A stretch of 64,000 nucleotides of DNA from Pirellulales bacterium (GCA_022844125.1 JALHMI010000014.1:62001-126000); one strand, 5' to 3'. Numbered from the stretch's first letter, positions 25,928 to 36,199 are shown. The notes: generated by a model from the letters alone, not told the origin. Numbers and translations are program-made.

Positions 25928-26036
25928 AAGATCTGTGTTCATTTGTGTTCATCTGTGGTTCTCTTCCCTTTCTTCCCCTGTGTTTTTTCTCTGCCTTCCC
26001 TCCGCGTACCTCCGCGTCCTCTGCGGTTAATTCTTC
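25928..26036. repeat. 'ACCGCAGAGG/ACCACAGATG' repeat, reverse arm 3
   Basis: Contains GTGTTCATCTGTGGTTCTCT and CCTCCGCGTCCTCTGCGGTT. About 170 bp of unique sequence (25761-25927), lower in GC, separates it from its partner. No gene is supported in 25629-26041. Confidence 0.75.
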
Positions 26037-26041
26037 CGGTG

Positions 26042-27349
26042 TCACTTCCGACTCCCGCGTTCATCCAAGAATCGCTTTCCTTTGCCCTCCACGCGCGGTA
26101 GCGTCCCCAGCGGCACGCAGCGAATTTCCATCTTTAGCCCCAGCCGCAAGCGCAACTCAATCTCCACGCGCTCAGGCGACTCCAGCCGATCTTCAATATC
26201 CACCACCAGGTGATCCATCTCACCCAGCTTCGTCGCCGTCATCCGAAACTCGATCACCTCAGGAAAGCTCCTCAGCACCTGCTCGACCGAGCTGGGAAAA
26301 ACGTTCACGCCGCGGATCACCATCATGTCGTCCGTCCGGCCGACCACGCCGCCGTTCAGGAACACAAATCGGTTCTCGCCGCCATGCTGCCAACTCGGCC
26401 GCACCAGGTCGCCCGTGCGATAGCGAACCACAGGACTGCCCGTGCGTCCCAGATTCGTGAGCACAAGCTCGGCCAGTTGTCCTTCGGCGGCGCTCGTGCC
26501 GGTCTCCACGCTGAGGAACTCGGCGATGAAGTCGTATTCGTTGATGTAAAGGCCTTTGCCCTCGACATCGCCATAGCCCCACGGACCAACCTCCGACGCG
26601 CCGCTGTGATCGAGCACGCTCGCTTGCCAGGCGTTCTCAATCCGAGCGCGGGTGGCCGGTACCGATCCGCCCGGTTCGCCGGCCAGGATCAACATCTTGA
26701 CGTCGAGTTCGCCGACGTCGATTTGATGTTCGGCGCCGACCTCGGCCATGTGCAGGGCATAGCTGGGCGTGCATAGCACGGCCGAGCATCGCATCGTGCG
26801 CATCAGCTCCAACCGCCCGAGCGTCGAGATCCCGCCGCCGGGCACCGCCAGGCAACCCCGCGCAATCGCCGCGTCGAACGCGCTCCAGAATCCGATGAAC
26901 GGCCCGAACGAAAACGCCATGAACACCGAGTCGCCCGCCTCGAGCCCCGCAGCGTCAAGCACGAACTGCCAACAGTCCATCCACCACGCCCAATCCTCGG
27001 GCGTGTCCAGCACGATCAAGGGCCGGCCGTGCGTACCGCTGGTCTGGTGCATCCGCACATAGCGCTCGCGCGGCCAGGTGAGATGCGGCGGCAGGCGATC
27101 GCCACCCGAGATCAGCAGCTCTTCTTTGAACGTGTACGGCAGCTCCGCGAACTCATCCAGCGAGTGCAGCGGCCCGTGCTCGTCGGCCAGCAGCTCGTCC
27201 GAGATGTCCGGCAGCTTCTCGGCATAGAACTTGTTGTGCGGCAGGATCGTCTTCAGCAACCGGTTCAGCCGCTTGAGCTGATGTTCGGCCAGCCGATCCG
27301 CATCGAGGCGTTCCAGAGCGCGACGTTCGTCGAAAGTCATGGTCGTCAT
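26042..27349 (-). CDS. Phenylacetate-CoA ligase-like adenylate-forming enzyme
   Basis: 435 aa from MTTMTFDERRALERL (ATG 27349). PaaK-type features are the ATP loop HQTSGTHGRPLIV, the YRTGDLV motif and GGVVGRTDDMMVIRGVNVFP leading into the C-terminal AMP-dependent ligase domain. It would activate an aryl or other carboxylic acid as acyl-AMP then acyl-CoA. No phenylacetate catabolism genes are nearby, so the substrate is open. Confidence 0.9.
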   Translation of the reverse strand: MTTMTFDERRALERLDADRLAEHQLKRLNRLLKTILPHNKFYAEKLPDISDELLADEHGPLHSLDEFAELPYTFKEELLISGGDRLPPHLTWPRERYVRMHQTSGTHGRPLIVLDTPEDWAWWMDCWQFVLDAAGLEAGDSVFMAFSFGPFIGFWSAFDAAIARGCLAVPGGGISTLGRLELMRTMRCSAVLCTPSYALHMAEVGAEHQIDVGELDVKMLILAGEPGGSVPATRARIENAWQASVLDHSGASEVGPWGYGDVEGKGLYINEYDFIAEFLSVETGTSAAEGQLAELVLTNLGRTGSPVVRYRTGDLVRPSWQHGGENRFVFLNGGVVGRTDDMMVIRGVNVFPSSVEQVLRSFPEVIEFRMTATKLGEMDHLVVDIEDRLESPERVEIELRLRLGLKMEIRCVPLGTLPRVEGKGKRFLDERGSRK

Positions 27350-27496
27350 GCCAGAATCATAAAGTTCACCGGCCCCGCCGACCAGCCGAGCGGTTTGGCC
27401 CACGGTTTTTGGCCTGCGGTGGCGGACATTCGGCTGTTAAGATACCGATCTAACAACTTGCCACTTTCGCACAGCGAAATACAGTAGCCCGCGCCC

Positions 27497-28792
27497 ATGA
27501 CCGAAGAAGCTCGCAAAGGTTCGCTGCTGGTCATCTTCCTGACGGTCTTTATCGACCTGTTGGGTTTCGGCATCGTGCTGCCACTGCTGCCGATCTATGC
27601 CAAGGACATCGCGGCCCAGATGAACCTGGAAGCCGACCACATGCAGGTCGGCATCATCATCGCGCTCTTGATGTCGAGCTTCTCGGCGATGCAGTTTCTG
27701 TTCGCGCCGCTGTGGGGTCGACTTTCCGACCGCATTGGCCGGCGGCCCGTGCTGATCGTGGGCCTCGCCGGATCGGTCGTGTTCTATGCGATGTTTGGCG
27801 TCGCCACGGTGATGAAGAGTTTGCCGCTCCTGTTCATCTCGCGCATCGGAGCGGGCCTCGCTGGCGCCACGATCTCGACCGCGCACGCCTACATCGCCGA
27901 CGTCACCAGCAAGGAGAACCGCGCGCGAGGGATGGCCCTGATCGGCGCGGCCTTCGGCCTTGGCTTCACGTTTGGTCCGCTCTTGGGTTACCTGGCCGTG
28001 CCCAGCGGAACGGGCGATCCCGGCCCGGGTCCTGGCTACGCCGCCGCGGCGCTCTCGGCGGTCGCGCTCGTGCTCGCAATCTTCAAGCTGCCCGAAAGCC
28101 TGAAGCCGGGTACGGCTGGCGAACATGGCCGCCGCCGCTGGTTCGATCGACGGGCCCTGTCCGATGCGGTCGCCACGCCGGGCATCTTCGTGTTGTTGCT
28201 CGCTTCGTTCATCTGCGTGTTTTCGTTCGCGAATCTCGAATCGACGCTGTCGTTGATCCTCAAGAATGTCGACTTCGGCTACGACTTCACGTTCCAGCAG
28301 ATCTGTCTGACGTACGCCTTCATCGGCATCGTGCTGGCGATCGTGCAGGGGGGAATCGTCCGCCCGCTCGCCAAGCGAGTCCGCGAACCGGTGCTCGCTT
28401 CGGTCGGCACGCTGATCGAGATCGTGGGCTTCGGCATCCTGGTCTATTCGACGACGCGTCCGACGCTGCCGCTCTTGCTCGGCGGCCTGGCGATCGTCGT
28501 CAGCGGCTTCGCGTTCATGACGCCATCGCTCAACGCGATGCTCTCGCGGTGGACCGATCCCGAGAAGCAAGGCGGCATCCTCGGACTCGGCCAGAGCATG
28601 TCGTCGCTGGCCCGCATTCTTGGCCCCTTGGCCGGCGTGCCGCTGGTGGAGAATCGCGCACTCGCCGAAACGATGGGCGTGAAAGCCGCCGTCCTGCCGC
28701 TGGGGCTAGCGGCGTCGATGATGGCCGTGGGGCTGGTGTTGATCGTGCTCGCGGCGTCGAGAGGCCGCGACTACGGGACTTCAACTAGCTGA
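27497..28792 (+). CDS. MFS transporter, TetA-like drug/proton antiporter
   Basis: 431 aa inner-membrane protein with about 12 hydrophobic segments. The MFS motif A GRLSDRIGRRPVLI lies between segments 2 and 3, and GAGLAGATISTAHAYIADV corresponds to the antiporter region of segments 4 and 5. The TetA-type family exports drugs in exchange for protons, but substrate cannot be told from sequence. It is divergently transcribed from the PaaK-like ligase over a gap of about 150 bp. Confidence 0.92.
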   Translation: MTEEARKGSLLVIFLTVFIDLLGFGIVLPLLPIYAKDIAAQMNLEADHMQVGIIIALLMSSFSAMQFLFAPLWGRLSDRIGRRPVLIVGLAGSVVFYAMFGVATVMKSLPLLFISRIGAGLAGATISTAHAYIADVTSKENRARGMALIGAAFGLGFTFGPLLGYLAVPSGTGDPGPGPGYAAAALSAVALVLAIFKLPESLKPGTAGEHGRRRWFDRRALSDAVATPGIFVLLLASFICVFSFANLESTLSLILKNVDFGYDFTFQQICLTYAFIGIVLAIVQGGIVRPLAKRVREPVLASVGTLIEIVGFGILVYSTTRPTLPLLLGGLAIVVSGFAFMTPSLNAMLSRWTDPEKQGGILGLGQSMSSLARILGPLAGVPLVENRALAETMGVKAAVLPLGLAASMMAVGLVLIVLAASRGRDYGTSTS

Positions 28793-28814
28793 GTCGCTGA
28801 GCAGCATGAGCGTT

Positions 28815-28961
28815 GGGTGGCAGCGACAACTTGTTGTCGGTGCCCTCGCAGCAACAAGAGGGATCGCGGAACACGTAACGTACGCGGATGCTCCGTTTCG
28901 AGTAACGCTTTGCCTGAGCCTTCTTGTGCCGCAGGCACCCTGACAATTGTCTGGGCTACCC
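28815..28961. repeat. 150-bp hairpin-rich dispersed repeat, copy C
   Basis: Starts GGGTGGCAGCGACAACTTGT and ends TGACAATTGTCTGGGCTACC. It has CAACAAGAGGGATC but a diverged right inner arm. Lies between convergent genes; its right end supplies the stop codon of the 5-oxoprolinase gene. Confidence 0.85.
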
Positions 28962-31900
28962 GGCATTTCCGAACCCGCCGCCGCCGGGCGTTTCGACCCT
29001 CAGCACATCGCCGGGTTGCACGCGGAACTGTGCGCGGCCCGCGAGTGACTCCTGCGAGCCACCGGCGCGCGTGAGCGTGTTGCGGCCCAACTCGCCCGCT
29101 TCGCCGCCGGCCAGTCCATACGGCGGATACGGTCCGCGGCGCTGCGAGAGGATCGACACTTCCAGCGGCGTCAGGAACTCCAGCTCGCGCACGATACCAT
29201 CGCCGCCGGGATTGGCGCCCGCTCCGCCGGAGCCGCGACGAATCGAAAACGACCGCACCCGCACCGGGTAGCGCCGCTCCAGCACCTCGGGATCGGTCAG
29301 CCGGGTGTTCGTCATGTGTGTGTGTACCGCGTCCGCGCCGGGGCTCTCGGCCGTCGCGCCCGAGCCGCCGCAGATCGTCTCGTAATAGCCGAACGTCGCA
29401 TCGCCGAAGAGCAGGTTGTTCATCGTCCCCTGGCTGGCCGCCGCCACGCCGAGCGCCCCCAACAGCACGTCGACCACCCGCTGCGAAGTCTCCACATTCC
29501 CGCCGACCACCGCTGGGCAGTCCTCGGCCTTGGCGGCCTCCGGCGGATTTAGCAGCCCCTCGGGAATCCGGATCTCGACCGGCGCGAGCACGCCCTGGTT
29601 GAGCGGAATGTCTTCGTCCAGCAGCGCCCGCAGCACGTACATCACGGCCGACATCGTGATCGCGCGGTTGGCATTCAGGTTGCCCGCGGATACCGGTCCT
29701 GTGCCGGCGAAGTCGATCGTAGCGCCGTCACCTTCGATCGTAATCGTCACGGCGATCGGCGTCCCATCATCGAGATGGTCCGTGAACGTATGCGCTCCGT
29801 GCGGCAACCGCGCGAGCGCTCGCCGCACCTTGCGCTCGGCCGCGTCTTGGATGTGCCGCATGTAAGCCTGCACCACGGGGAGCGTGTAGCGCTCGACTAG
29901 CCTGAGCAGGTCGCCCGCCCCGCGATGATTCGCCGCCACCTGGGCAGCCACGTCAGCCAAATTCGCTTCAGGACTGCGCGTGGGATACCTGCCCGAGGTG
30001 AGCAGCGTGCGGAACGCGTCCCATCGCTCGCGGCCCGCGTCGATCAATTTGAAGTTGCGAATCAACACGCCTTCTTCGGCCAGGTTCCTGGAGAACGGCG
30101 GCATCGAGCCCGGCGTGATTCCACCCAGCTCGGCATGATGCGCCCGACTGGCCGTGAAGAACAAGAGCTGCCCCGCCCCGTCATGCACGGGCGTGATCAC
30201 CGTGATGTCCGGCAGGTGCGAACCACCGCGATACGGATCGTTCATCACGAACACGTCGCCGGGCTTGATGACCGGGTTATCGACGATCGTCCGCTTCACC
30301 GTCTCGGCCATCGCCCCCAGGTGCACCGGGATGTGCGGCGCGTTGACGACCAGGTCCCCCTGCGGCGTGAACAGCGCGCAACTGAAGTCGAGCCGCTCCT
30401 TCACGTTCACGCTGCTCGAAGTGTTTCGCAGCGTGATCCCCATCTGCTCGGCGATCGCGGCGAACTGGTTGTTGAAGATTTCCAGCATCACCGGATCGGC
30501 CTCGACGGAAACGGCCGCGGCCACCGGCAGATCGGCGGTCGGCTCGACGAGCAATTCCCCGCCACTCAAGACCGCGGCCTGCCAATGCGGATCGATCACC
30601 GTCGTCGAAGCCGCTTCGCACACGATGGCTGGCCCGACGAGCACATCTCCCGGCACGAGCTCGCCACGTGTGAACACGGCCGTCTCGACCAGCTCGCCAC
30701 CAAAATACGTTTGCGTCTTGCCGCCGGCTTTCGCATTTCGCACGGGCAGTCGCTGCGAAGTTTCCACCTTCTGCGCCGAACGTCCGCGGGCTTCCACGCG
30801 CGCCGCGACGATCTCCAGCGGCCGCCCGGCATGCACGTAACCGTACAGCCGCTCGTGATCGGCTTCAAAGTCGCGCTTTAGACTTGCGGCACTCGGCTCG
30901 GCAGGGCAGGGGACCAGCAGCGAGGCATCGACGCCCTGATAGCGCAACTCGAGAAAGTACGCCACCTCGATCCGCTCGCGCTCGATCCCTTCGGCCAGGA
31001 CGCCAGCCACGGCCGCCGCGGCAAGCTGCGCGAACGAATCACGCACCGCGGCGAGCGACTCTTCCGACAAGAGCTGATAGACGCCCGCCACCTCATGCCG
31101 CTCGACGTCCGCCAGTCCGATGCCGAACGCACTCAAGAGGCCCGCCACCGGATGATGCAGAATCTGCCGCATGCCGAGCTCGCTCGCCACGGCACAAGCG
31201 TGCTGCCCCGCCGCGCCGCCGAACGGCACGAGCACGTAATCGCGCGGGTTGCACCCCTTGGCCACCGAGATCGACCCGATCGCCTTGGCCATATGAGCAT
31301 TCGCCACCTGCACGAAGCCCTCGGCCAAATCCAGCGGCTCATAGCGGCGGCCCGTCTCGCGGGCAATCTCTTCGATCAATTCGCCAAGTCGCGTTTCCGC
31401 CGCCGACCGATCGAGCGGAAACGGAAACCGCTCGGGCGGAATCTTGCCGAGCAAAAAGTTGACGTCCGTCACGGTGAGCGGTCCGCCGCGCCCGTAGCAG
31501 GCGGGGCCCGGATCGGCGCCGGCGCTATCCGGCCCGACGACCAGCTTCACGCCGTCAAAGTGGCAGATCGAACCGCCGCCGGCCGCCACGGTTTCAATCG
31601 CCATCATCGGCGCGACGACGCGCACGCCCGCCTTTTCGGTTTCGAACTCGAGCTCGTAGCGTCCGTCGAATCGCGAGACGTCGGTGCTGGTGCCTCCCAT
31701 GTCGAAGCCCAGCGAACGCGAGAAACCCGCCGCGGCGGCAACGCGCGAGAAACCCACCACGCCGCCGGCCGGGCCCGAGAGAATGCTGTCCTTGCCGACG
31801 AACTTGTCGGCATCCACCAGTCCGCCGGCCGAAGTGAGCAATCGCAACGAACTGTCGGCCAGGTGCCTCCGCAGCCCGCCGACATACTGCCGCAGAATCG

Positions 31901-32762
31901 GATTCAAGTACGCATCGGCCACGGTCGTATCGCCGCGCGAGACGATCTTCACCAGCGGCGCGATCCGGCTGGAAACGCTCAGCTCCTCGAAGCCAATCTC
32001 CCGGGCGATCCGCGCGACGAGCTCCTCGTGCTCCGCATTCACGAAGCCGTGCAACAGGCAGATCGCCAGCGACTGGATGCCGGCGTCGCGCAATGACTCC
32101 AACTGCCGCCGAACCGCCGCTTCGTCCGGCACGCACAAAACACGTCCTTCCGCATCCACACGCTCGTCGATCTCCACGACCGCTGAAAACAGCGGCACAC
32201 GTTTCTTGATCGCCAGCTCGAACAGCCGTGGGCGATTCTGATAACCAATATGCAGGATGTCGCCAAAGCCGCGCGTCGTGACCAATGCCGTCCGCGCGCC
32301 GCGTCGCGTGATCAGGGCGTTCGTCCCGCGCGTGGTTCCCAGCCGCACGGTAACTGGCGGAATTGGCCGTGCGAGCGGCACGCCCAAGAGATACCGAATC
32401 GCGACAATCGGCGCTTCGGCATCGCAACTCAATTCATAGCGATCGCCAGGCTGCGGCGCAAAGGGCAGGGGAGTCGCCAGCGCGAGCGTACCCGACGCCG
32501 GTTCGAACGCCGAGACGCTCGTCTCCGCGCGAGTGCTTCCCGTGGCATCCAGCACGCGCAGGCGGAAGCCCGTCCAGATGTTTGCCGGATCGCTGGCGCG
32601 GCCTGGATCGACAATCTGAGTAATCGATGAGCCCGTCGCGGCGGCGCCTTTCACGACGCCGGAGCTGAGCACCTTGTAGTTCCGCACCGAGCCGTCCGGG
32701 GCGCAGCCGAAGCTATCGGTGAACGTGCCGCCAACGTCGATCCAGAATTCCCAGCGACTCAT
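28956..32762 (-). CDS. Hydantoinase/5-oxoprolinase, fused HyuA-HyuB
   Basis: 1268 aa; start MSRWEFWIDVGGTFTD at 32762. Longer in-frame text upstream belongs to the next gene. Residues about 1-690 are HyuA-type: actin-like phosphate motif DVGGTFTD, then LGFDMGGTSTDVSRF and LVPFGGAAGQHA. Residues about 730-1265 are HyuB-type: EIFNNQFAAIAEQMG, FVMNDPYRGGSHLPD, GGNVETSQR and the final VETPGGGGFG. The ATP-dependent enzyme opens 5-oxoproline or hydantoins. The two halves are often separate genes in bacteria; the fused form is the eukaryotic-like arrangement also known in some bacteria. Confidence 0.95.
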   Translation of the reverse strand: MSRWEFWIDVGGTFTDSFGCAPDGSVRNYKVLSSGVVKGAAATGSSITQIVDPGRASDPANIWTGFRLRVLDATGSTRAETSVSAFEPASGTLALATPLPFAPQPGDRYELSCDAEAPIVAIRYLLGVPLARPIPPVTVRLGTTRGTNALITRRGARTALVTTRGFGDILHIGYQNRPRLFELAIKKRVPLFSAVVEIDERVDAEGRVLCVPDEAAVRRQLESLRDAGIQSLAICLLHGFVNAEHEELVARIAREIGFEELSVSSRIAPLVKIVSRGDTTVADAYLNPILRQYVGGLRRHLADSSLRLLTSAGGLVDADKFVGKDSILSGPAGGVVGFSRVAAAAGFSRSLGFDMGGTSTDVSRFDGRYELEFETEKAGVRVVAPMMAIETVAAGGGSICHFDGVKLVVGPDSAGADPGPACYGRGGPLTVTDVNFLLGKIPPERFPFPLDRSAAETRLGELIEEIARETGRRYEPLDLAEGFVQVANAHMAKAIGSISVAKGCNPRDYVLVPFGGAAGQHACAVASELGMRQILHHPVAGLLSAFGIGLADVERHEVAGVYQLLSEESLAAVRDSFAQLAAAAVAGVLAEGIERERIEVAYFLELRYQGVDASLLVPCPAEPSAASLKRDFEADHERLYGYVHAGRPLEIVAARVEARGRSAQKVETSQRLPVRNAKAGGKTQTYFGGELVETAVFTRGELVPGDVLVGPAIVCEAASTTVIDPHWQAAVLSGGELLVEPTADLPVAAAVSVEADPVMLEIFNNQFAAIAEQMGITLRNTSSSVNVKERLDFSCALFTPQGDLVVNAPHIPVHLGAMAETVKRTIVDNPVIKPGDVFVMNDPYRGGSHLPDITVITPVHDGAGQLLFFTASRAHHAELGGITPGSMPPFSRNLAEEGVLIRNFKLIDAGRERWDAFRTLLTSGRYPTRSPEANLADVAAQVAANHRGAGDLLRLVERYTLPVVQAYMRHIQDAAERKVRRALARLPHGAHTFTDHLDDGTPIAVTITIEGDGATIDFAGTGPVSAGNLNANRAITMSAVMYVLRALLDEDIPLNQGVLAPVEIRIPEGLLNPPEAAKAEDCPAVVGGNVETSQRVVDVLLGALGVAAASQGTMNNLLFGDATFGYYETICGGSGATAESPGADAVHTHMTNTRLTDPEVLERRYPVRVRSFSIRRGSGGAGANPGGDGIVRELEFLTPLEVSILSQRRGPYPPYGLAGGEAGELGRNTLTRAGGSQESLAGRAQFRVQPGDVLRVETPGGGGFGNAG

Positions 32763-32794
32763 TCGCAGCTCGTCCGTCTGGCTGTTGCTCGGAG

Positions 32795-33583
32795 TTAACC
32801 CGCCGGAACTTCTACCGGAACCAGGCCGTTCAACTGATGCGGCGTGGTGCTGTGGATGCAAACCATGTTCAGCGACACAATGTTGCCGAACACGTTCTCT
32901 GGGTTGCCCAGGAAGTTCTGCGTGTTGAAGTACGGCGGACGATGCCAGTACAACTTGTAGCCGAGCGAGTTCAGGTGGCGAATCAGGGCGGCCGACTTCT
33001 CGGGCCGATCGTTCTCCAGGTAGATCACGGGGCGAAACTGCCGGACCAGCCGATCGGCGCCCTGGAGCACGTCGAGTTCCATCCCTTCGACATCGATCTT
33101 CAGAAAGCTGCACGCGGGGAAGTTGAAGCCATCGAGCGTGGCCAGCGGCACGCCTTCCCCGTTTTCGTAGTTGCCGAGCGAGAGGCCGCCGAAGTTGTTT
33201 TCCTGCGTGTAGTCGATCGAGGGAATCACGACTGAACCGGCCTTGGCGCCGACGGCCTGCTGCAGCGTATATACGTTGGGCACGCTGTTGAGTGCCAGAT
33301 TCGCACACATGGTCTGAAACAGAATCCGCTGCGGCTCGAAGGCGATCACCACCCCGCTGCGCCCCACCTGCTGGGCGATGAACAGCGTGTGGGCCCCGAT
33401 GTTCGCGCCAACTTCGATCACGACGTTGCCGGGCTGGATCACTTGCCGAAACAGCTCGACTTCGCCTTCGGAATACTCGCCGTACAGGTCCAGCGAACGG
33501 CCGATGTAGGTATCGTTCTTGTTGTACAGCATCTGCCCATGGCGGCAGACTTTCTGGCGATTAAACGGTTCGAATGGAGGCAC
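32795..33583 (-). CDS. FkbM-family methyltransferase
   Basis: 262 aa from a GTG at 33583 with GGAGA seven bases upstream; a longer frame to 33685 is less likely. The SAM-binding motif I is VIEVGANIGAHTLFIA, followed by VIAFEPQ (motif II) and FLKIDVEGMELDVL, the FkbM hallmark. Such enzymes O-methylate sugars or small molecules. It is followed at 32 bp by the 5-oxoprolinase gene and preceded by the TPR-glycosyltransferase, so a role in glycan modification is plausible. Confidence 0.92.
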   Translation of the reverse strand: MPPFEPFNRQKVCRHGQMLYNKNDTYIGRSLDLYGEYSEGEVELFRQVIQPGNVVIEVGANIGAHTLFIAQQVGRSGVVIAFEPQRILFQTMCANLALNSVPNVYTLQQAVGAKAGSVVIPSIDYTQENNFGGLSLGNYENGEGVPLATLDGFNFPACSFLKIDVEGMELDVLQGADRLVRQFRPVIYLENDRPEKSAALIRHLNSLGYKLYWHRPPYFNTQNFLGNPENVFGNIVSLNMVCIHSTTPHQLNGLVPVEVPAG

Positions 33584-33821
33584 GTCGAGTCTCCGCGAAG
33601 AAGCGAGCAGCGAACGGTCAACAGATCCAACAACAAGCGCCCGTATTCTAAACGATCGGGCGAAGACTTCGCGAGAGGGCGGCACGCCGCGTTCAGTAGA
33701 TATCCTTCACGTCGCCAGCTTGCCAATCTGGAGACATCACGCCGAACCTCTCGCGAGCGGCAGCAATCACATCTGCCTCGGTCTGGAACCGATCATCTAC
33801 AACAAAGCAAAACCGGCGCCC

Positions 33822-36008
33822 CTACCGCGCGACTCCCCGCTCGGCCACCTTCCGCTGCAGCTCCTGCTTCATGCGCTTGAACACATCCGACCAATCGCCG
33901 ACTTTCGCCTGCCGGAACAGCCGCATCGTCGGATACCAGGGGTTGTCCGAACGCTCGAGCAGCCAGCGCCACTCGGGACTCTTGGCCGTCGCCAGCCAGA
34001 TCGGCACCCCCAGCCCACCGGCCAGGTGCGCCGCCGCCGTGTCGCTGCTCACCACCAGGTCGAGATTGCTCATCACGGCCGCCGTGTCGACAAAAGCTCC
34101 GCCCGCATCAAGCTGCGGCGCCAGGTCGAGCACTGGGAAGCTTCCCGCGAGCTCGGCCAGTTGCTCCGATCCAAAACCCTTCTGCAAGCTGATCAGCGTC
34201 ACGCCCGGCACGTCGGCCAGCGGCGCATACGCGGCCAGCGGAATCGAACGGAACCGATCAAACGCATAGTCGCGGTTCCCCTGCCAGACGAGTCCCACCT
34301 TGAAGCCCGGCAGGTGACGAATCTGCGTGCGCCAATGTTTCACCAGCCGCGTCTCAGCCGACAGGTACGGCACCTGCGCGGGAATGTTCTCCAGAGTCGT
34401 CCCCACCGCGCCGGGCACGCTCAGCAGCGGAATCTCCAGGTCGAACTTAGGCAGCGGCGATCCGCCGGGAATGATCCCCGTCACGCCGGACGTGCGTAGC
34501 AGCGGCGCGAGCGCCGGCGGCACCTCGACATACACCGTGCCGCCGCGCTGCTGGATGATTCGCACATAGCGGATGAAGTGCAGCGTGTCGCCCAGCCCCT
34601 GTTCGGTATGAATCAGCAGCGTCCGGCCATTGAGCGGCCCGCCATCCCACCGCGGCACGTTGAACCGCCGCCCCTTGTAGTCGTTGCACTTCAGCCGCCA
34701 CTCGTAGTCCGCCCAACCCTTGGCCAGCTCACCCCGGGCCAGGTACACGAAGCCGCGGTTGTAGTGCGCCTCGGGATAATCCGGCTTCAGCCGCAGGGCT
34801 TCGGCATACGACTCCAGCGCCTCGTCATCGCGCGAGAGCGTGTGCAGCGCCGCCGCCAGACAGTAATGCGCCCGGGCGAGCTGCGGATCGGCTGCGATCG
34901 ACTTGTGATACAGCTCGACCGCTTCGTCCGTCTTGCCGAGCATCTGCAGCGCGGAACCGACGTTCAGAATCGATTCCGCCGACTCCGGCTCCAGCTCCAG
35001 CGCCCGCTGATAACAGGCGAGCGCCTCTTCATACTTCCGCTGATCGTGATAGACCGTGCCCAGGTTGTTGTGCGCCTGGGTGAAGTCCGGCTTCGCGGCC
35101 AGCGCGCGGCGGAACAGGTCGGCCGCTTCCTCGTGGCGCTTGCGATCGTGCAACACGCTTCCCAGGTTGCTCAGCGTCTCGGGAAAGTCCGGCCGCGCGT
35201 CGAGTGCGATCCGGAAGCACTGCTCGGCCTGATCCAGCTTCTTCTGAGCGCGGAAGATGCAGCCCAGGTTATTCTGCGATTCGACGTGCCGGGGATTGAG
35301 CACGACCGCGGCCTGCAGTTCCGCGGCCGCTTCTTCCAACCGCCCTTGCGATTGCAACAGCGAGCCGAGCCAGTAGCGCGCATCGACGTTGTTCGGCTCC
35401 ATCTGCAGCGCCAGCTTATAGGTCGACTCGGCCGCCGTCTGTTTGCCCAGCCGGAGCTGCGTGTTCGCCAGCGCCATCGCGCCTTTGACGTACGTCGGTC
35501 GGGCAGCGAGCGCGGCGGCATAGCACGTTTCGGCCTCGGCCAATTCGCCCGCTTCGCGCAGCAGGTTGCCGAGGTTGAACTGCGCTTCGGCAAACTTCGG
35601 CGCGAGCGTGACCGCGCGGCGATAGACGACGATCGCTTCTTCCTTCTGCTCCCGCAAGGCCAGCAGCGCCGCCAGGTTGTAGTGCACTTGCGGATCATTG
35701 GGCGCGATCTCGGCCGCGCGGCGAAAGGTCGCCTCGGCATCGTCGAGCCGCTGCAGGCTCGCATACGCCGCGCCCAGGTGATTCATGAACAGGGCGTTTG
35801 GCCCGCCGATCGCCAGCGCCCGTTCGATGTGTTCGACGGCCTCCTGATGCCGGCCGGCCTGATGCGCGGCCACTCCCCACAGATGCCAGGCATCCGCGTG
35901 GTTGGGCTCGTGCTGGATGATCTGGCGATAGATGCTCTCGGCTTCGGCCAACTGGCCGCGCTGATGATGCTGGAACGCCAGCGACAGGGCTTCAGGGATC
36001 GTGGGCAC
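33822..36008 (-). CDS. TPR protein with C-terminal glycosyltransferase-like domain
   Basis: 728 aa. Residues about 5-440 hold roughly twelve tetratricopeptide repeats (for example DAWHLWGVAAHQAGRHQEAV, QAHNNLGTVYHDQRKYEEAL). Residues about 470-720 look like a GT-B glycosyltransferase of the ADP-heptose type: HTEQGLGDTLHFIRYV, VGLVWQGN and VVSSDTAAAHLAGGLGVPIW. This architecture is widespread in planctomycetes. It may glycosylate protein or cell-surface targets, with the TPR part choosing the partner. No signal peptide is seen. Confidence 0.9.
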   Translation of the reverse strand: MPTIPEALSLAFQHHQRGQLAEAESIYRQIIQHEPNHADAWHLWGVAAHQAGRHQEAVEHIERALAIGGPNALFMNHLGAAYASLQRLDDAEATFRRAAEIAPNDPQVHYNLAALLALREQKEEAIVVYRRAVTLAPKFAEAQFNLGNLLREAGELAEAETCYAAALAARPTYVKGAMALANTQLRLGKQTAAESTYKLALQMEPNNVDARYWLGSLLQSQGRLEEAAAELQAAVVLNPRHVESQNNLGCIFRAQKKLDQAEQCFRIALDARPDFPETLSNLGSVLHDRKRHEEAADLFRRALAAKPDFTQAHNNLGTVYHDQRKYEEALACYQRALELEPESAESILNVGSALQMLGKTDEAVELYHKSIAADPQLARAHYCLAAALHTLSRDDEALESYAEALRLKPDYPEAHYNRGFVYLARGELAKGWADYEWRLKCNDYKGRRFNVPRWDGGPLNGRTLLIHTEQGLGDTLHFIRYVRIIQQRGGTVYVEVPPALAPLLRTSGVTGIIPGGSPLPKFDLEIPLLSVPGAVGTTLENIPAQVPYLSAETRLVKHWRTQIRHLPGFKVGLVWQGNRDYAFDRFRSIPLAAYAPLADVPGVTLISLQKGFGSEQLAELAGSFPVLDLAPQLDAGGAFVDTAAVMSNLDLVVSSDTAAAHLAGGLGVPIWLATAKSPEWRWLLERSDNPWYPTMRLFRQAKVGDWSDVFKRMKQELQRKVAERGVAR

Positions 36009-36199
36009 GTCGGTCTCTTCCTTGGCTCTTCTATATTCGCGATCAGGCTGTGTTTTTCTTGCCGCCGTGTTCCCCGCCGGCGCGCACAGATACCCTTAAT
36101 CTTACGGCGCGGAAGCCGATGTCGAGCGGGGGAAACCGCGAAAATTCCGCGGCCTCATCCTAGCCCGCCACGCAAGCCTGGGTACCGTGTTGCGCGGGT

